Numbered from the stretch's first letter, positions 46,471 to 56,044 are shown. The stretch is DNA of 64,000 bases from Actinobaculum sp. 313 (GCF_003073475.1 NZ_CP029033.1:1860001-1924000); one strand, 5' to 3'. The notes: generated by a model not told the origin, from the letters alone. Made by a program: numbers and translations.

Positions 46471-49200
46471 TTGTCCGCGCTTCTACTGCGTATCGGCCGC
46501 TGGTGTGCAAGGCACGGTGGATGGGTGCTCGCGGCATGGTGTGCGATTGTCGCCCTGCTTGCCGGAGGCGTCGCGGCTCTCGGGATGAATCTCTCCAGCT
46601 CTTTCACCATCACCGGAACGGAGTCCATGGACGGCCTCGACGTCCTATCGGAACGGCTTCCCCAGGCGGCGGGTACCAGCGAACGAGTCCTCATCACTAC
46701 CGACGACGGCGATATCAACGCCCATCAAGCAGCAATTGAGCAATTCGTTGCCGACGCCGGTGCGATCTCCGGCATCTCGCACGCCTCTGATCCCTTCGCC
46801 GATTCAACCAACACGGTCTCCGACCACGGCGCCCACGTACTCATCCAGGTCCAGGCAGACAACTCCGTCGGCACACTCACTAAAACCAATGCGGACAAAG
46901 CCGCGAGAGTCGCGGAGGAACTGCAAAGCGCCGCCAGCACACTTGAAGAAGCCGATTCTGCACTTACGGTGCAAATCGCGGGAAACATCGGTTTCGACGT
47001 CGGAATCGAACTCTCCGCTACCGAAGGCGTAGGCATCATCATCGCCGCCATCGTGCTGCTGCTCACATTCGGTTCAGTCCTAGCCGCAGGGGTCCCCATC
47101 CTTACAGCACTGATCGGAGTGGCCGTGGGCATGCTCGGCATCCTCGTGGCGGCGGCATTTACGGATATCACCTCAGTGACGCCAGTCCTCGCCGTAATGA
47201 TCGGACTTGCCGTCGGCATTGACTACGCACTATTCATCATTTCACGTGCCCGAGAATACCTGGCAAAAGGTATCGCGCCCGATGAAGCCGCCGGGCGGGC
47301 GGTGGCAACCGCCGGGTCCGCAGTAAGCTTCGCCGGCATCACCGTGATTATTGCCCTCTGTGGGCTTTCCGTGGCCGGAATTCCCTTCCTCACCGCCATG
47401 GGCATCTCCTCCGCATTTATGGTCGCCATGGCAGTGTGCGTCGCGCTGACCGCTGTACCTGCCACACTCGGCCTACTCGGGCAGCGCATCACTCCACGCA
47501 ATGGCCGAGCAGAGCGCGCCGGGCGCTTCTCCAGACGTTGGATCAACACGGTTACGCACTACCCGGTGATCGCCATCCTCGCCGTCGTCGCCGTTCTGGG
47601 CACGCTCACCGTGCCGATCTCCGGGGTCTACCTCGCCATCACCGACAGCGGCTTTCAACGGGAGGGGACGCAACGCCGCGATGCTTATGATGCAATAGCC
47701 CAAGCCTACGGTGACGGCTATAACTCGCCAATCATCGTTCTCGCCGATCTCCTGCAAACCGACGATCCCATTTCCGTCGTCTCCGATCTCGCCGATGATC
47801 TTGCCGACCTCGACGGTGTCGCAGATGTGGCTCTGGCAACTCCGAATCAAGACGGTTCACTGGCATTCATTGAGATCATTCCCAAACACAGCCAGTCCTC
47901 TCCGGAAGCAACCGCACTTGTGAAAGACATCCGCTCCCGGGCGCCCGACTTCGAATCCGAGTACGGAATCAATGATCTCATGGTCACGGGCACAACTGCC
48001 GTCGCCATTGACATCTCCACCCAGTTGAACGCCGCCCTCTTGCCCTTTGGAATCGTGGTAGTGGGGCTCTCGCTCATCCTATTGATGATTGTGTTCCGGT
48101 CCATCGCCGTCCCCGTCACAGCGACGATTGGCTATGTGCTCTCGCTGGGCGCGGGCATGGGAGCCGTGGGCGCGATCTTTGGTTGGGGTTGGCTGGCCGA
48201 CCTTCTCGCCGTATCGAAGGTGGGCGCCGTCATCTGCTTCTTGCCCGTCATTGTGATGGGCGTGTTGTTCGGACTAGCCATGGACTATGAGGTCTTCCTC
48301 GTGTCTCGCATGCGCGAGGAGTGGATCCGGAGCCATGATGCCCAACGTGCGGTGATTCGGGGTTTCGTGGGCTCAGCTCAGGTAGTCAGCGCCGCAGCCA
48401 TTATCATGACCGGTGTATTCGCAGCCTTCGTCTCGAATCAGAATGTCTATGTAAAGCCCATCGCCACCGCCCTCACGGTCGGAATCTTCTGCGACGCCTT
48501 TTTGGTTCGTATGACGCTGATACCAGCGTTGATGACGCTACTCGGACCCAAAGCCTGGTGGTTGCCGGGCTGGCTCGATCGGCTGCTACCGGTGGTCGAC
48601 GTAGAAGGCGAAGGACTGGCACGGGCACTCGAGCACGCGGACTGGGTTTCCGAGCACGGCGTCTCGGAGCTGCGAGTTGAGCGCCTAGTCGTATCCGAAG
48701 GCAACGACGTCGCCATTGACGATTTGAGTATCGTCCTCGCGCCCGGTGAGTTGGGACTCTTCTGCAGTGATGACACCGTTGCGCGGGCGGCGCTGGCCGC
48801 CGTGGTCTCTGCCAGGCTCAGACCGACGGAAGGCCGCGTCGTCGTCGGCGACCACGCACTACCAGACGGAACATCCGCCGTGCAGGGTATGACAAGCTCG
48901 CTGCGCAACTGGGACGACGCGCTCAGCCCAACGGCGCGCATTGTTATCGTGGACAACCCGGGCACACGCCGTTGGCAACGAATTCGTGAGTTGCACGAAG
49001 AAGGTCGCACCGTGTTGGTCACCGGGCCGGTTGATCTTGCCGTTCCCTCAGACCTCTCTTTCGATGCCCGCGCCACCAACCAGCGCGAAGCACCAACCGA
49101 TGCTTTACAGGTGAGAACTGCTCCCACTTCTCCCGGCACCGCATCACCCAAACATCTAGCAACTGACAGTGATTCCATCACGACAAGGGGACAACAATGA
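46471..49200 (+). CDS. MMPL-family transporter with degenerate ABC ATPase tail
   Basis: 909 aa, RND-type MMPL permease. TTG 46471 follows AAGGAG by 5 bp; the ATG at 46456 lacks a ribosome site. First span near residues 15-40, then two MMPL repeats, each with a cluster of five to six spans; signature GLAVGIDYALFIISRARE in the first and FGLAMDYEVFLVSRMREEW in the second carry the proton-relay Asp-Tyr pairs. From about residue 730 the cytoplasmic tail resembles an ABC nucleotide-binding domain (LSIVLAPGELGLFCSDDT, RLRPTEGRVVVGDHALP, ARIVIVDNPGTRRW) but the Walker A lysine is missing and the DE of Walker B is DN. Coupled by ATGA to the YhgE gene. Confidence 0.92.
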   Translation: MSALLLRIGRWCARHGGWVLAAWCAIVALLAGGVAALGMNLSSSFTITGTESMDGLDVLSERLPQAAGTSERVLITTDDGDINAHQAAIEQFVADAGAISGISHASDPFADSTNTVSDHGAHVLIQVQADNSVGTLTKTNADKAARVAEELQSAASTLEEADSALTVQIAGNIGFDVGIELSATEGVGIIIAAIVLLLTFGSVLAAGVPILTALIGVAVGMLGILVAAAFTDITSVTPVLAVMIGLAVGIDYALFIISRAREYLAKGIAPDEAAGRAVATAGSAVSFAGITVIIALCGLSVAGIPFLTAMGISSAFMVAMAVCVALTAVPATLGLLGQRITPRNGRAERAGRFSRRWINTVTHYPVIAILAVVAVLGTLTVPISGVYLAITDSGFQREGTQRRDAYDAIAQAYGDGYNSPIIVLADLLQTDDPISVVSDLADDLADLDGVADVALATPNQDGSLAFIEIIPKHSQSSPEATALVKDIRSRAPDFESEYGINDLMVTGTTAVAIDISTQLNAALLPFGIVVVGLSLILLMIVFRSIAVPVTATIGYVLSLGAGMGAVGAIFGWGWLADLLAVSKVGAVICFLPVIVMGVLFGLAMDYEVFLVSRMREEWIRSHDAQRAVIRGFVGSAQVVSAAAIIMTGVFAAFVSNQNVYVKPIATALTVGIFCDAFLVRMTLIPALMTLLGPKAWWLPGWLDRLLPVVDVEGEGLARALEHADWVSEHGVSELRVERLVVSEGNDVAIDDLSIVLAPGELGLFCSDDTVARAALAAVVSARLRPTEGRVVVGDHALPDGTSAVQGMTSSLRNWDDALSPTARIVIVDNPGTRRWQRIRELHEEGRTVLVTGPVDLAVPSDLSFDARATNQREAPTDALQVRTAPTSPGTASPKHLATDSDSITTRGQQ

Positions 49201-51719
49201 AGCGCCGTTCAATTCTCTTCGCGCTCGTCCTTCTACTTCCCTCGCTCATCGGACTGACAGCGCTGACCGGCACGAGTTCCAGCATTGACAACATCCATTC
49301 CGTGCGCGCCGCCATCGTCAACCTGGACGAGCCCGTAACCCCCGACTCCGGCACAACACTGCCCGCCGGACGCCAGATCACGGCTCGACTCACGCAGGGA
49401 GCCGGGTCTGAGGGCAGTACCAGCCTCACCTGGGATATTGTCTCCGCCGACACGGCCGCTACCGGCCTGAGCGACGGAACGTATGCCGCCGTCGTCACAA
49501 TCCCGAAGGATTTCTCATCCGGCATCGCCGACGTGCTGCAAGGCGCATCTACGACAGCTCCACAGGTAAGCATTGAAGCCAATGGTTCCTCGGAAGTAAT
49601 GGGGTTGATCTCGCATGCGGTGGTGACATCAGCAAGCAAGGAATTCGGTACTACGCTCACCGTCAACTATCTGGATGCATCACTGGCCGGTACAGGGCAG
49701 ATAGCTTCGGGCATGGAAGACGCCGCAGATGGCGCGGGAGCGCTCGCCGACGGTTCCAGCACTCTATACGACGGCGCCTCCGAGCTGGCAGAAGGCAGCG
49801 CAACACTCTCTGACGGTGTCAGTAGCCTCGCCAACGGAACGGTAACCCTTGCCGACGGGATGTCAACACTCGCCGACGGATCCGTTACCCTCGCCGACGG
49901 CATGTCGACGCTCACGAACGGGTCGTCACGCCTCGCCAACGGAGCAACAACACTGTCAAACGGCATGTCAGACCTGCGTACCGGCTCCAACCAACTCGCC
50001 ACCGGTGCAAGTACCTTGTCCACCGGTGTCAGCGGATACACCTCCGGCGTTGATAACGCCGCATCCGGCTCGGCCACACTCGCTGCCGGCGCCGATCAGC
50101 TCGTGACCGGCGTTGCATCATACACCGACGGCGTTCAGCAGGTTCATGACGGCATTACGCAGCCGAGCGGTGCAAGCTCCGTGAGTTTGAAGGACGGCGC
50201 AGCGCAAGTAGCCGACGGATTGTCGCAACTGGACAGCGAGCTCCAAAACATCGACACCTCAGCACTCGAAGCCCTACCCGGCCAGCTTGACTCGGCAGCG
50301 GAAGGCGCCGAGGAGCTCAAGGCGGCGGCGGATTCCCTACCCGCCCTAATCGAAGCCTGCGGCCAGGGTGATGCGGCCGCATGTCAGGGCGCCAACACCA
50401 TAGCGCAGGAGATCTCTGGTGGCGCTGGCACTCTCAACCAGCAACTCTCTGCAGGAGCAAGCTCCGCCCGTTCCTCCTCACAGTCGCTGAGTGGTCAAAT
50501 AAGCACGTTGAAGACGAGCGTCTCGACGCTGTCCGCCGGGGCCTCCAGCGTCTCAAGTGGGATCGACACTCTCGCCCAGCAGATCGACAGCAACCTCTTG
50601 GGAGCCAACGCCGAACAGCTCAACGCCGGTGCCCAGCAACTGGCCTCAGGCAGTTCAACTCTCAACAACGGGCTAAACACGCTGAGCAGCAATTCACAGT
50701 CGCTGAACTCGGGCGCGAACCAGCTAGCCTCTGGATCAAGCACACTCGCCGACGGGACTGCCAGCGCAGCCGACGGTGCGGATACCCTGGCGGAAGGGGC
50801 CAACGACCTCGCCGACGGCACGGCGGATGCCGCGGACGGCGCGCGGACACTCTCGGACGGAACCGTCACGGCTTCCACCGGAGCCAACACACTTGCGGAC
50901 GGAGCGGTAAGCGCCTCCGACGGCGCCGAGACGCTCGCCGGAGGTGCCCAATCGCTTGCCGAGGGATCATTCACCCTGTCCGACGGCGCGAACACGCTGG
51001 TTGACGGACTGCGCGATGCCGGCAATCAAATCCCGGTGTATGACACCGACGAAGCCTCGGCCATGTCCAACGCCATCGCTTCCCCCATCAGCGTCTCTTA
51101 TTCGTCCGCTCAAGCCAGCACGAAGACATCGCTGGCGGGAGGAACCTCCGCGATCGCATTGTGGATCGGCGCATTGATTACCGTGGTCGGGCTGGGCGCA
51201 ATGGGCAGCAGGCGTATCGCTTCGGCTACTACGCCCGTTAACTTCGTACGTAGCTCCGCGCGACCCGCCGTGCTCTTCGCGCTCGGGCAGTCCGTGCTTC
51301 TGGCAGCGGTGCTGGTCGCAACCGGAGTCTCGCTCAGTCATCCCATGGCGGTCCTTGTGGTTGTCGCCTGCACGGCGATCAGCTTGACCATCGTCCATCA
51401 GGGCCTGCTGGCCGTATTCGGGCAACGCGGAGGCGTCATCGCCTCGTTGTTCTTGCTGGTTGCGCAGGTGGTTTCGATGGATGGCGTTGTGCCCGCACAG
51501 CCGGGCGGTATCTTTACAGCGGTCCGGCAGGCGTTCCCACTGCCGCGGGCGGCTGACGCCCTCACCACGCTCATTACCGGCATCGGTCCATCCGTCGGAG
51601 GGGCTATCGCCGTAGTTATGGCTTGGGCCGTAGTCGCCTTCGTTGCTTCGATAGCTGCGGTTGCGCGCCGCCGCCAGACCAGCCTCGGCTCACTGCGCGC
51701 CGCCGCAGCACAGGCGTAG
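49197..51719 (+). CDS. YhgE/Pip-domain membrane protein
   Basis: 840 aa. N-terminal span (ILFALVLLLPSLIGLTAL), a YhgE-type globular domain (AAIVNLDEP, YAAVVTIPKDFSSGI, which is typical of the family), then two long blocks of LADGxxTLADG/LANG-type repeats, about residues 180-310 and 480-605, which form an extended rod; in the ORF they are broken by a helical ELKAAADSLPALIEACGQG segment. The C-terminus holds five to six spans (IALWIGALITVVGLGAM, LFALGQSVLLAAVLVATG and more). The start overlaps the MMPL stop (49197-49200). YhgE/Pip proteins include phage receptors and type VII or ESX-like helpers; pairing with an MMPL exporter under a TetR repressor indicates an efflux or envelope-export role. 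Confidence 0.92.
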   Translation: MKRRSILFALVLLLPSLIGLTALTGTSSSIDNIHSVRAAIVNLDEPVTPDSGTTLPAGRQITARLTQGAGSEGSTSLTWDIVSADTAATGLSDGTYAAVVTIPKDFSSGIADVLQGASTTAPQVSIEANGSSEVMGLISHAVVTSASKEFGTTLTVNYLDASLAGTGQIASGMEDAADGAGALADGSSTLYDGASELAEGSATLSDGVSSLANGTVTLADGMSTLADGSVTLADGMSTLTNGSSRLANGATTLSNGMSDLRTGSNQLATGASTLSTGVSGYTSGVDNAASGSATLAAGADQLVTGVASYTDGVQQVHDGITQPSGASSVSLKDGAAQVADGLSQLDSELQNIDTSALEALPGQLDSAAEGAEELKAAADSLPALIEACGQGDAAACQGANTIAQEISGGAGTLNQQLSAGASSARSSSQSLSGQISTLKTSVSTLSAGASSVSSGIDTLAQQIDSNLLGANAEQLNAGAQQLASGSSTLNNGLNTLSSNSQSLNSGANQLASGSSTLADGTASAADGADTLAEGANDLADGTADAADGARTLSDGTVTASTGANTLADGAVSASDGAETLAGGAQSLAEGSFTLSDGANTLVDGLRDAGNQIPVYDTDEASAMSNAIASPISVSYSSAQASTKTSLAGGTSAIALWIGALITVVGLGAMGSRRIASATTPVNFVRSSARPAVLFALGQSVLLAAVLVATGVSLSHPMAVLVVVACTAISLTIVHQGLLAVFGQRGGVIASLFLLVAQVVSMDGVVPAQPGGIFTAVRQAFPLPRAADALTTLITGIGPSVGGAIAVVMAWAVVAFVASIAAVARRRQTSLGSLRAAAAQA

Positions 51720-51797
51720 GGCGGGGCATGAGCGTAGGGCACGAGCGTAGAGGGGTCGGGCCGGAGGACCGGCTGCCAGGCGCGACGTCAGGCCTTT

Positions 51798-52070
51798 GCA
51801 GCTGTGGCTGCGTGCAGCAGTTGTCCTCGGTATGCTCGCGATGGTCACACGCGGCACCTGGTCTCCGGTGGTAGCGATTGCTTCGTACGGTGGCTTGGCC
51901 CCCACTGGCAGCGAAGGCTACGTGCAACGGGCGAACCCCTCTGGCAGCGACGGCTACGTGCGGTGGCTGGTCCTCTGAACGCAAAAGTTACGTACAGTGG
52001 CTTGGCCCCTGGCGGCTATAATGTCCGCGCGCGGCAGCTTGGTCTCTAGTGGCTGCGACCGCTACGTGTA
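51798..52070. repeat. Degenerate 36-bp tandem repeat array
   Basis: About seven to eight units, 36 bp (one 35, one 37), consensus GGCAGCGACGGCTACGTGCG followed by GTGGCTTGGCCCCTCT. Best copies at 51907-51942 and 51943-51978. No spacers, so not CRISPR. All three plus-strand frames give 12-residue repeats (GSDGYVRW...), but none has a start with ribosome site. The array runs into the last codons of the next minus-strand gene. No gene in 51720-52045. Confidence 0.75.
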
Positions 52071-53569
52071 CCACGCCGTACAAAGCCGTCTGCTCCCAGT
52101 AATACTGCGGCCGCCATCAAGTCATTCGGTCGGTAGGAGCTTGTGAACAGCCCGCAATCAATTGCCTTATCGGTGAGGAAATCGGGCGCAATTGGAGCCG
52201 GGTGGGTTATATCCCACACCAGGAGCCCAGCCATGAGCTCAGCTGCAGCCGCAGCATCCAGCGGTGGCATCCCGAGCCGCTCGAGCCCAGCGTATGCAGC
52301 GCGCAGCGCCCTGGATGAGAGCACAGACTCGGTGCGCGCCAGCGGCCCGACATTATAGGAAACTACGCGCCCAGCCGCCTGCTCGACAGTTGCGCGCCAC
52401 CGGCCGATCCGTTTCGCCGCAGCATAGTTCGGCCCCTGCACGTCAATGAAACCGTTGTATACATTCGCCCCGTGGTCGCCGTGTACATCACCTTCTGAAC
52501 CGGTATGCGTCGCACGGACGTGGGTGGAGTCGCCGTCGGCCGAGCAGGCGCAGGCAGAAACGGTGGGGGCGGAGTCGCCGTCGGAGCAACCAGCATATGC
52601 GCCGCGCTGGATACCGTTGTTGCCGTTGCACAAGGCGTTGTGAATCCCTTGCCGCGCTGCTCCTTGACCAGTGGCGGATACGCCGGGTTTCCGAGCCGGT
52701 TCCAATCGGCGCACTTTGGCGTAGGCGGTTACGGCGTGTGCCAGCGCTCCCGTGCCAAATCGGGTGCGAGGCGCGAGATCGAGCAGGAAATACGCGTCGG
52801 TCGGAGTCCCGTACCAGGCGAGCGCTATGTCCGGACGTGCTTCGATGAGTAGGCGCTCGACGACGTCGGCACCTGCCGCCGCCAATAAGAACTGCGATCC
52901 GGGCGCATACAGTGTGTCAACAACCACCAGGCGTCCAGGCAACTGCGCTGCCCACCCGGCAATCGCTCCGGGATCGTCGACCACGTCGCCGACACCGCTC
53001 GGGGGAAGAAAGAGTGTGCCAGCCGTCGTGGCAGCGTACGAGGTCAACGCGCGCACGCCGGGAGAAGCCGGGCGCCCCACCGCGGCCACGCGCGCTCCCA
53101 AAGCCAGCAACGTGCGCGCGGGTGAAAGCTCGGCGGAGGCACCCAGACACACGAAGGTCCACTCGGATAAATCCGGCAAGGCTGGTGCCAGCGCAAGCTC
53201 GCGAAGCGCGTTGGCTGCTGCGGGGCGGATTCGGCCCGCCTTCCGCCACTCCCCCAGCCACGTGAGGAAAGTTTCACCGCCGTTACGCCACGCGGGCAGC
53301 GCCTCATCGGCTACCTGACTAGCCGCGCCCGCAATGACCGTCCCACAGCCGACGTCGCGCATCGTCACCTCGCCGATCACCCGCCCATCACCGGTCCGAA
53401 TAGTAGCGGCGATGAACTCCAGGCCGGCCCGCGCGGCCTGGGCGCCAATCTGCGGTGCGTCATAGGCCGAGAGCGCCGTCATGGCGTCGCGGTACGCACG
53501 CCGCCAAGGATCGGCCGACGCGATAAGTTGCCGCAGCTCGGAGTTTTTGCCCGCAGCAGCCAGGCACAT
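52046..53569 (-). CDS. Unknown protein with Rossmann-like region, partner of MaoC gene
   Basis: 507 aa, Ala-rich. A possible nucleotide-binding region stands in the middle (WTFVCLGASAELSPARTLLALGARVAAVGR, then GRLVVVDTLYAPGSQFLLAAAGADVVERLL). An odd low-complexity insertion rich in Gly, Asp, Ser and Cys (CNGNNGIQRGAYAGCSDGDS, CACSADGDSTH) separates it from the C-terminal conserved-looking FIDVQGPNYAAAKRIGRWRA and WDITHPAPIAPDFLTDKAID. I do not recognise a family. ATG 53569 has no ribosome site; the coding-like sequence TSHIDGGDAG continues in frame just upstream, so the gene may start earlier or be continuous with the MaoC-like gene. It ends inside the 36-bp array. Confidence 0.6.
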   Translation of the reverse strand: MCLAAAGKNSELRQLIASADPWRRAYRDAMTALSAYDAPQIGAQAARAGLEFIAATIRTGDGRVIGEVTMRDVGCGTVIAGAASQVADEALPAWRNGGETFLTWLGEWRKAGRIRPAAANALRELALAPALPDLSEWTFVCLGASAELSPARTLLALGARVAAVGRPASPGVRALTSYAATTAGTLFLPPSGVGDVVDDPGAIAGWAAQLPGRLVVVDTLYAPGSQFLLAAAGADVVERLLIEARPDIALAWYGTPTDAYFLLDLAPRTRFGTGALAHAVTAYAKVRRLEPARKPGVSATGQGAARQGIHNALCNGNNGIQRGAYAGCSDGDSAPTVSACACSADGDSTHVRATHTGSEGDVHGDHGANVYNGFIDVQGPNYAAAKRIGRWRATVEQAAGRVVSYNVGPLARTESVLSSRALRAAYAGLERLGMPPLDAAAAAELMAGLLVWDITHPAPIAPDFLTDKAIDCGLFTSSYRPNDLMAAAVLLGADGFVRRGTRSGRSH

Positions 53570-55499
53570 TCCCGCGTCACCGCCGTCGATGTGAGACGTC
53601 CGTCCTCGCGCGGGAGCGACAGCCGATACGGCGAAGGACGGTGGCGTATCAACCCGCCGCCAAGGAATTCCTCCGCGGTGTCATCGGCTGAGGTGTCCAC
53701 AGCGCGCTGCGAGCGGCCATGCCAGTGGCCTTCCGCCCGCTCGTCAGAAGTCTCGCTGGCAGGGACGCTCAAAATGCGCTGCGACAACAGCTCTTCGTTG
53801 TGGTCTACCGGCTCCGACATCTCATCTGAAACCGTATGCGGCATATCCGCTGCTGAGTCACGCGTCCCATCTGCGACGACGGCGTAACACAGATGCACGA
53901 GATCACGCCCGTTGCGCTCGTCCAGTATCGCGTAGTCCAGGCGCGGTCCGACGACACTTCCATAACCGTTGCGCTGCGTTCCGTGCTGTTGCCCTCGAAC
54001 CTCGACATCCGGCTCCCTCTCCGCCGAACCGGACCGTTGAACTCCCACCTCGGGTTGTCCGCGCTCGGTTCGTCGGGCCTCGGCTTGCCGTACAGAAGGT
54101 CCAATTGTCGGCATACCAGTCGTGGACTGCGATTCCGTGCTTCCAGACTGCGCCTCTCGCACCTCAGATGCGGGCTGCCGCTCCCAGCCCGCAGATTCCT
54201 CTGCACCGTCCTTGGGAAAGCACTCCTGGAGCGGGCGACTGCCCTGTGAATCGAGCGCGCCCCTAGCCTGTGGAGTACCTGCCCCAGCAGCACCAACTCG
54301 ACGGTGGCCGGAAGCATCACGGGCGCCCGAAAATAAGCAGCCCCGGCACAGGGGGTTCGCCCGTCTATCCCCGCTTGGGTGGCAGCCCACGCATCAAGCG
54401 CAGCCCCGTGCAGAATCGCGCGGCGAAATCCAAAGAGCCGCGCCGACACTGCGGACATGTGAATGGGGTTGGCGTCACCTGTCAGTCGTGCCCATTGACG
54501 CGAATCAGCGATAGAAAAAGCACGGCGGGCCATTTGGGGACACTGTCCGACGTCGAGCCTGCCCGCCGAGTTGACGCCGTATCGGCTGCGGGCATCCGGT
54601 ACCGGGAGCACGACAGGTGCCGCAGAACCGCCTTCGTCGCTTTCCTGCATCTCACGCGCGGTGCCTGTGGGCTTATCGGCTTGCTTCTCAACACCGTCTC
54701 CTCCAGCGAGTTCCTCCAGCGTCCGCTGGTTCTCGTTCCCGTGCAGATGGTCCAGATTCACCCGCCTGCCACGTCCCGAATGATCCTCCTGCTTCCCGTG
54801 TGCGGCGTTTGAGGCCTCATTGTCACGCTGTTCATGCCCAGCCGCTCCGGGAAGGCCTTCTCGCCCCTCCCGTTCCTCTCGCATTAGCGGACTACCCTGC
54901 CAGCTCTCTCGGTCTAGTTGTAGTTCCCGCTGCCTTTCCTGCCCGATGGACTCGGCGCCTCGGCGCGTTCGCCGAGACAGATAGGAAATAGCCTCTTCGT
55001 AGCACAGGCGCGATAGAGATCGTCTATTGGCCGCTGTCCGGCTGGAAGACCCTCCGCTCGCAGGCCCTTCATTCGCGAGCCACACCGAGCAGAACAGTTC
55101 CAGATGCGTGCCGGCAGAGTCCTCGTGTACGCCACCCACTCGCACCTGGATATCCAGCCGGTCCCCCGTCTTCACCGGGCGCAGGAGCCGCCATGACTGC
55201 CCGGTCACCACCAGCCTTGGCAGTGAAACAGGTAGCCGCTGATCGGCAAGTACCTCCACACTCGGCTCGAAACACAGCGCATGTAACAGGCCCGGAGGAA
55301 CCATCAGAGAGCCCTGAACCCTGGGACCCTCCACACCGAGAAACTTGGCGAAGGTCGCCACCTGCTCGCGCGTCACGGACGCCGTCGTCGTGATGCATGG
55401 CCCATTCCCAAGCGACTGCCGTACTGGTTGTTTCCTATTCGCGCTGCTAACGGCCACAGCGGCGAGACGACCCAGTTGCTTGATGTGCGACCTTGCCAT
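53479..55499 (-). CDS. MaoC-like (R)-hydratase, frame broken at a G run
   Basis: ATG 55499 (MARSHIKQLG) follows CGGAGGGCAC. An N-terminal hot-dog half (VPPGLLHALCFEPSVEVL, WRLLRPVKTGDRLDIQVRVG), a long charged linker of Glu/Arg/Gln/Gly (about residues 160-320), then a MaoC half with the catalytic Asp and His in RLTGDANPIHMS and LFGFRRAILHG. The frame then derails at PATVELVLLGQ; one extra G in the run CCCC at 54282-54285 (plus strand) shifts to LLGAGTPQARGALDSQG and, after a second low-complexity linker, to DYAILDERNGRDLVHLCYAVVADG, the expected last hot-dog strands. Restored protein about 670 aa. It overlaps the next gene's start by 91 bp. Family function: hydration of enoyl-CoA or enoyl-ACP; here probably fatty-acid or polyketide type. 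Confidence 0.7.
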
Positions 55500-55547
55500 G
55501 TGCCCTCCGAATTCCCATTGGCTGCCTAGAACGCTTGCGCGTTGCGC

Positions 55548-55811
55548 GCGAGCTACTACGTGCGCAATGACGACTCACGCATCACACATGCGAACGACTA
55601 CATGCGCAACGACCTCCCACGGGTCGCGGCCGCAAACGAGCGCGTACGCAACGCAGCCACAAACGACCACATGCGCGTTGCAGCCATTAGCGACTACATG
55701 TGCAACAACCTCCCACGCATCACACATGCGAACGACTACATGCGCGACGACCACCCACGCATCACACATGCGAACGACTACGTGCGCGACGACCACCCAT
55801 GCATCGCAACA
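55548..55811. repeat. 42-bp tandem repeat array
   Basis: Units of 42 bp with core GCGAACGACTACATGCGCGA then CGACCACCCACGCATCACACAT; full units at 55548-55589 and 55590-55631, two more near the right end, with shortened units in between. 42 is a multiple of 3, so every frame reads as a 14-residue repeat. Begins about 50 bp upstream of the MaoC-like start codon. No spacers. Confidence 0.85.
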
Positions 55812-55924
55812 CGCCTACCCACCCACCATACTTGTTTCAGTTGCCCTTGGCTGGCCCCTCGTCCAGGTCACACCTGCCTGAGGGACGCGATCAGCCCAAT
55901 AGTGCGCACGCCCCAAAGCGTCCG

Positions 55925-56044
55925 TGTCAAAATCCCGTCCAAACGGAAACAAAATGGAATCGCTCAATTTAAAGAATGGCGGAATTCCGCGGATTTGAAG
56001 CGATGGCTGTTTGGCGAACTCATCGTTTGGACGGGATTTTGACA
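55925..56044. repeat. 120-bp palindromic element with 21-bp terminal inverted repeats
   Basis: The ends (55925-55945 and 56024-56044) are perfect 21-bp inverted repeats beginning TGTCAAAATCCCGTCC. The exact centre is the 12-bp palindrome GCGGAATTCCGC at 55979-55990. The interior is AT-richer than the surroundings. The shape is that of a miniature inverted-repeat element; I see no target-site duplication. No gene in 55500-56427. Confidence 0.7.

Noticed and set aside
50495-51025. Minus-strand ORF of 176 codons within the YhgE gene
   Set aside because: Antisense shadow of the LADG repeats; proline/serine repeats mirror the sense repeats.
55575-55796. A 73-codon repeat protein (VVAHVVVRMCDAWE units) in the 42-bp array
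   Set aside because: All frames are open because the period is divisible by three; no ribosome site and no conserved start.
51798-55811. CRISPR arrays
   Set aside because: The units are contiguous without unique spacers, are degenerate, and there are no cas genes.
55925-56044. The 21-bp inverted repeat as a transcription terminator
   Set aside because: The loop would be 78 bases, there is no T-run, and no gene ends nearby.
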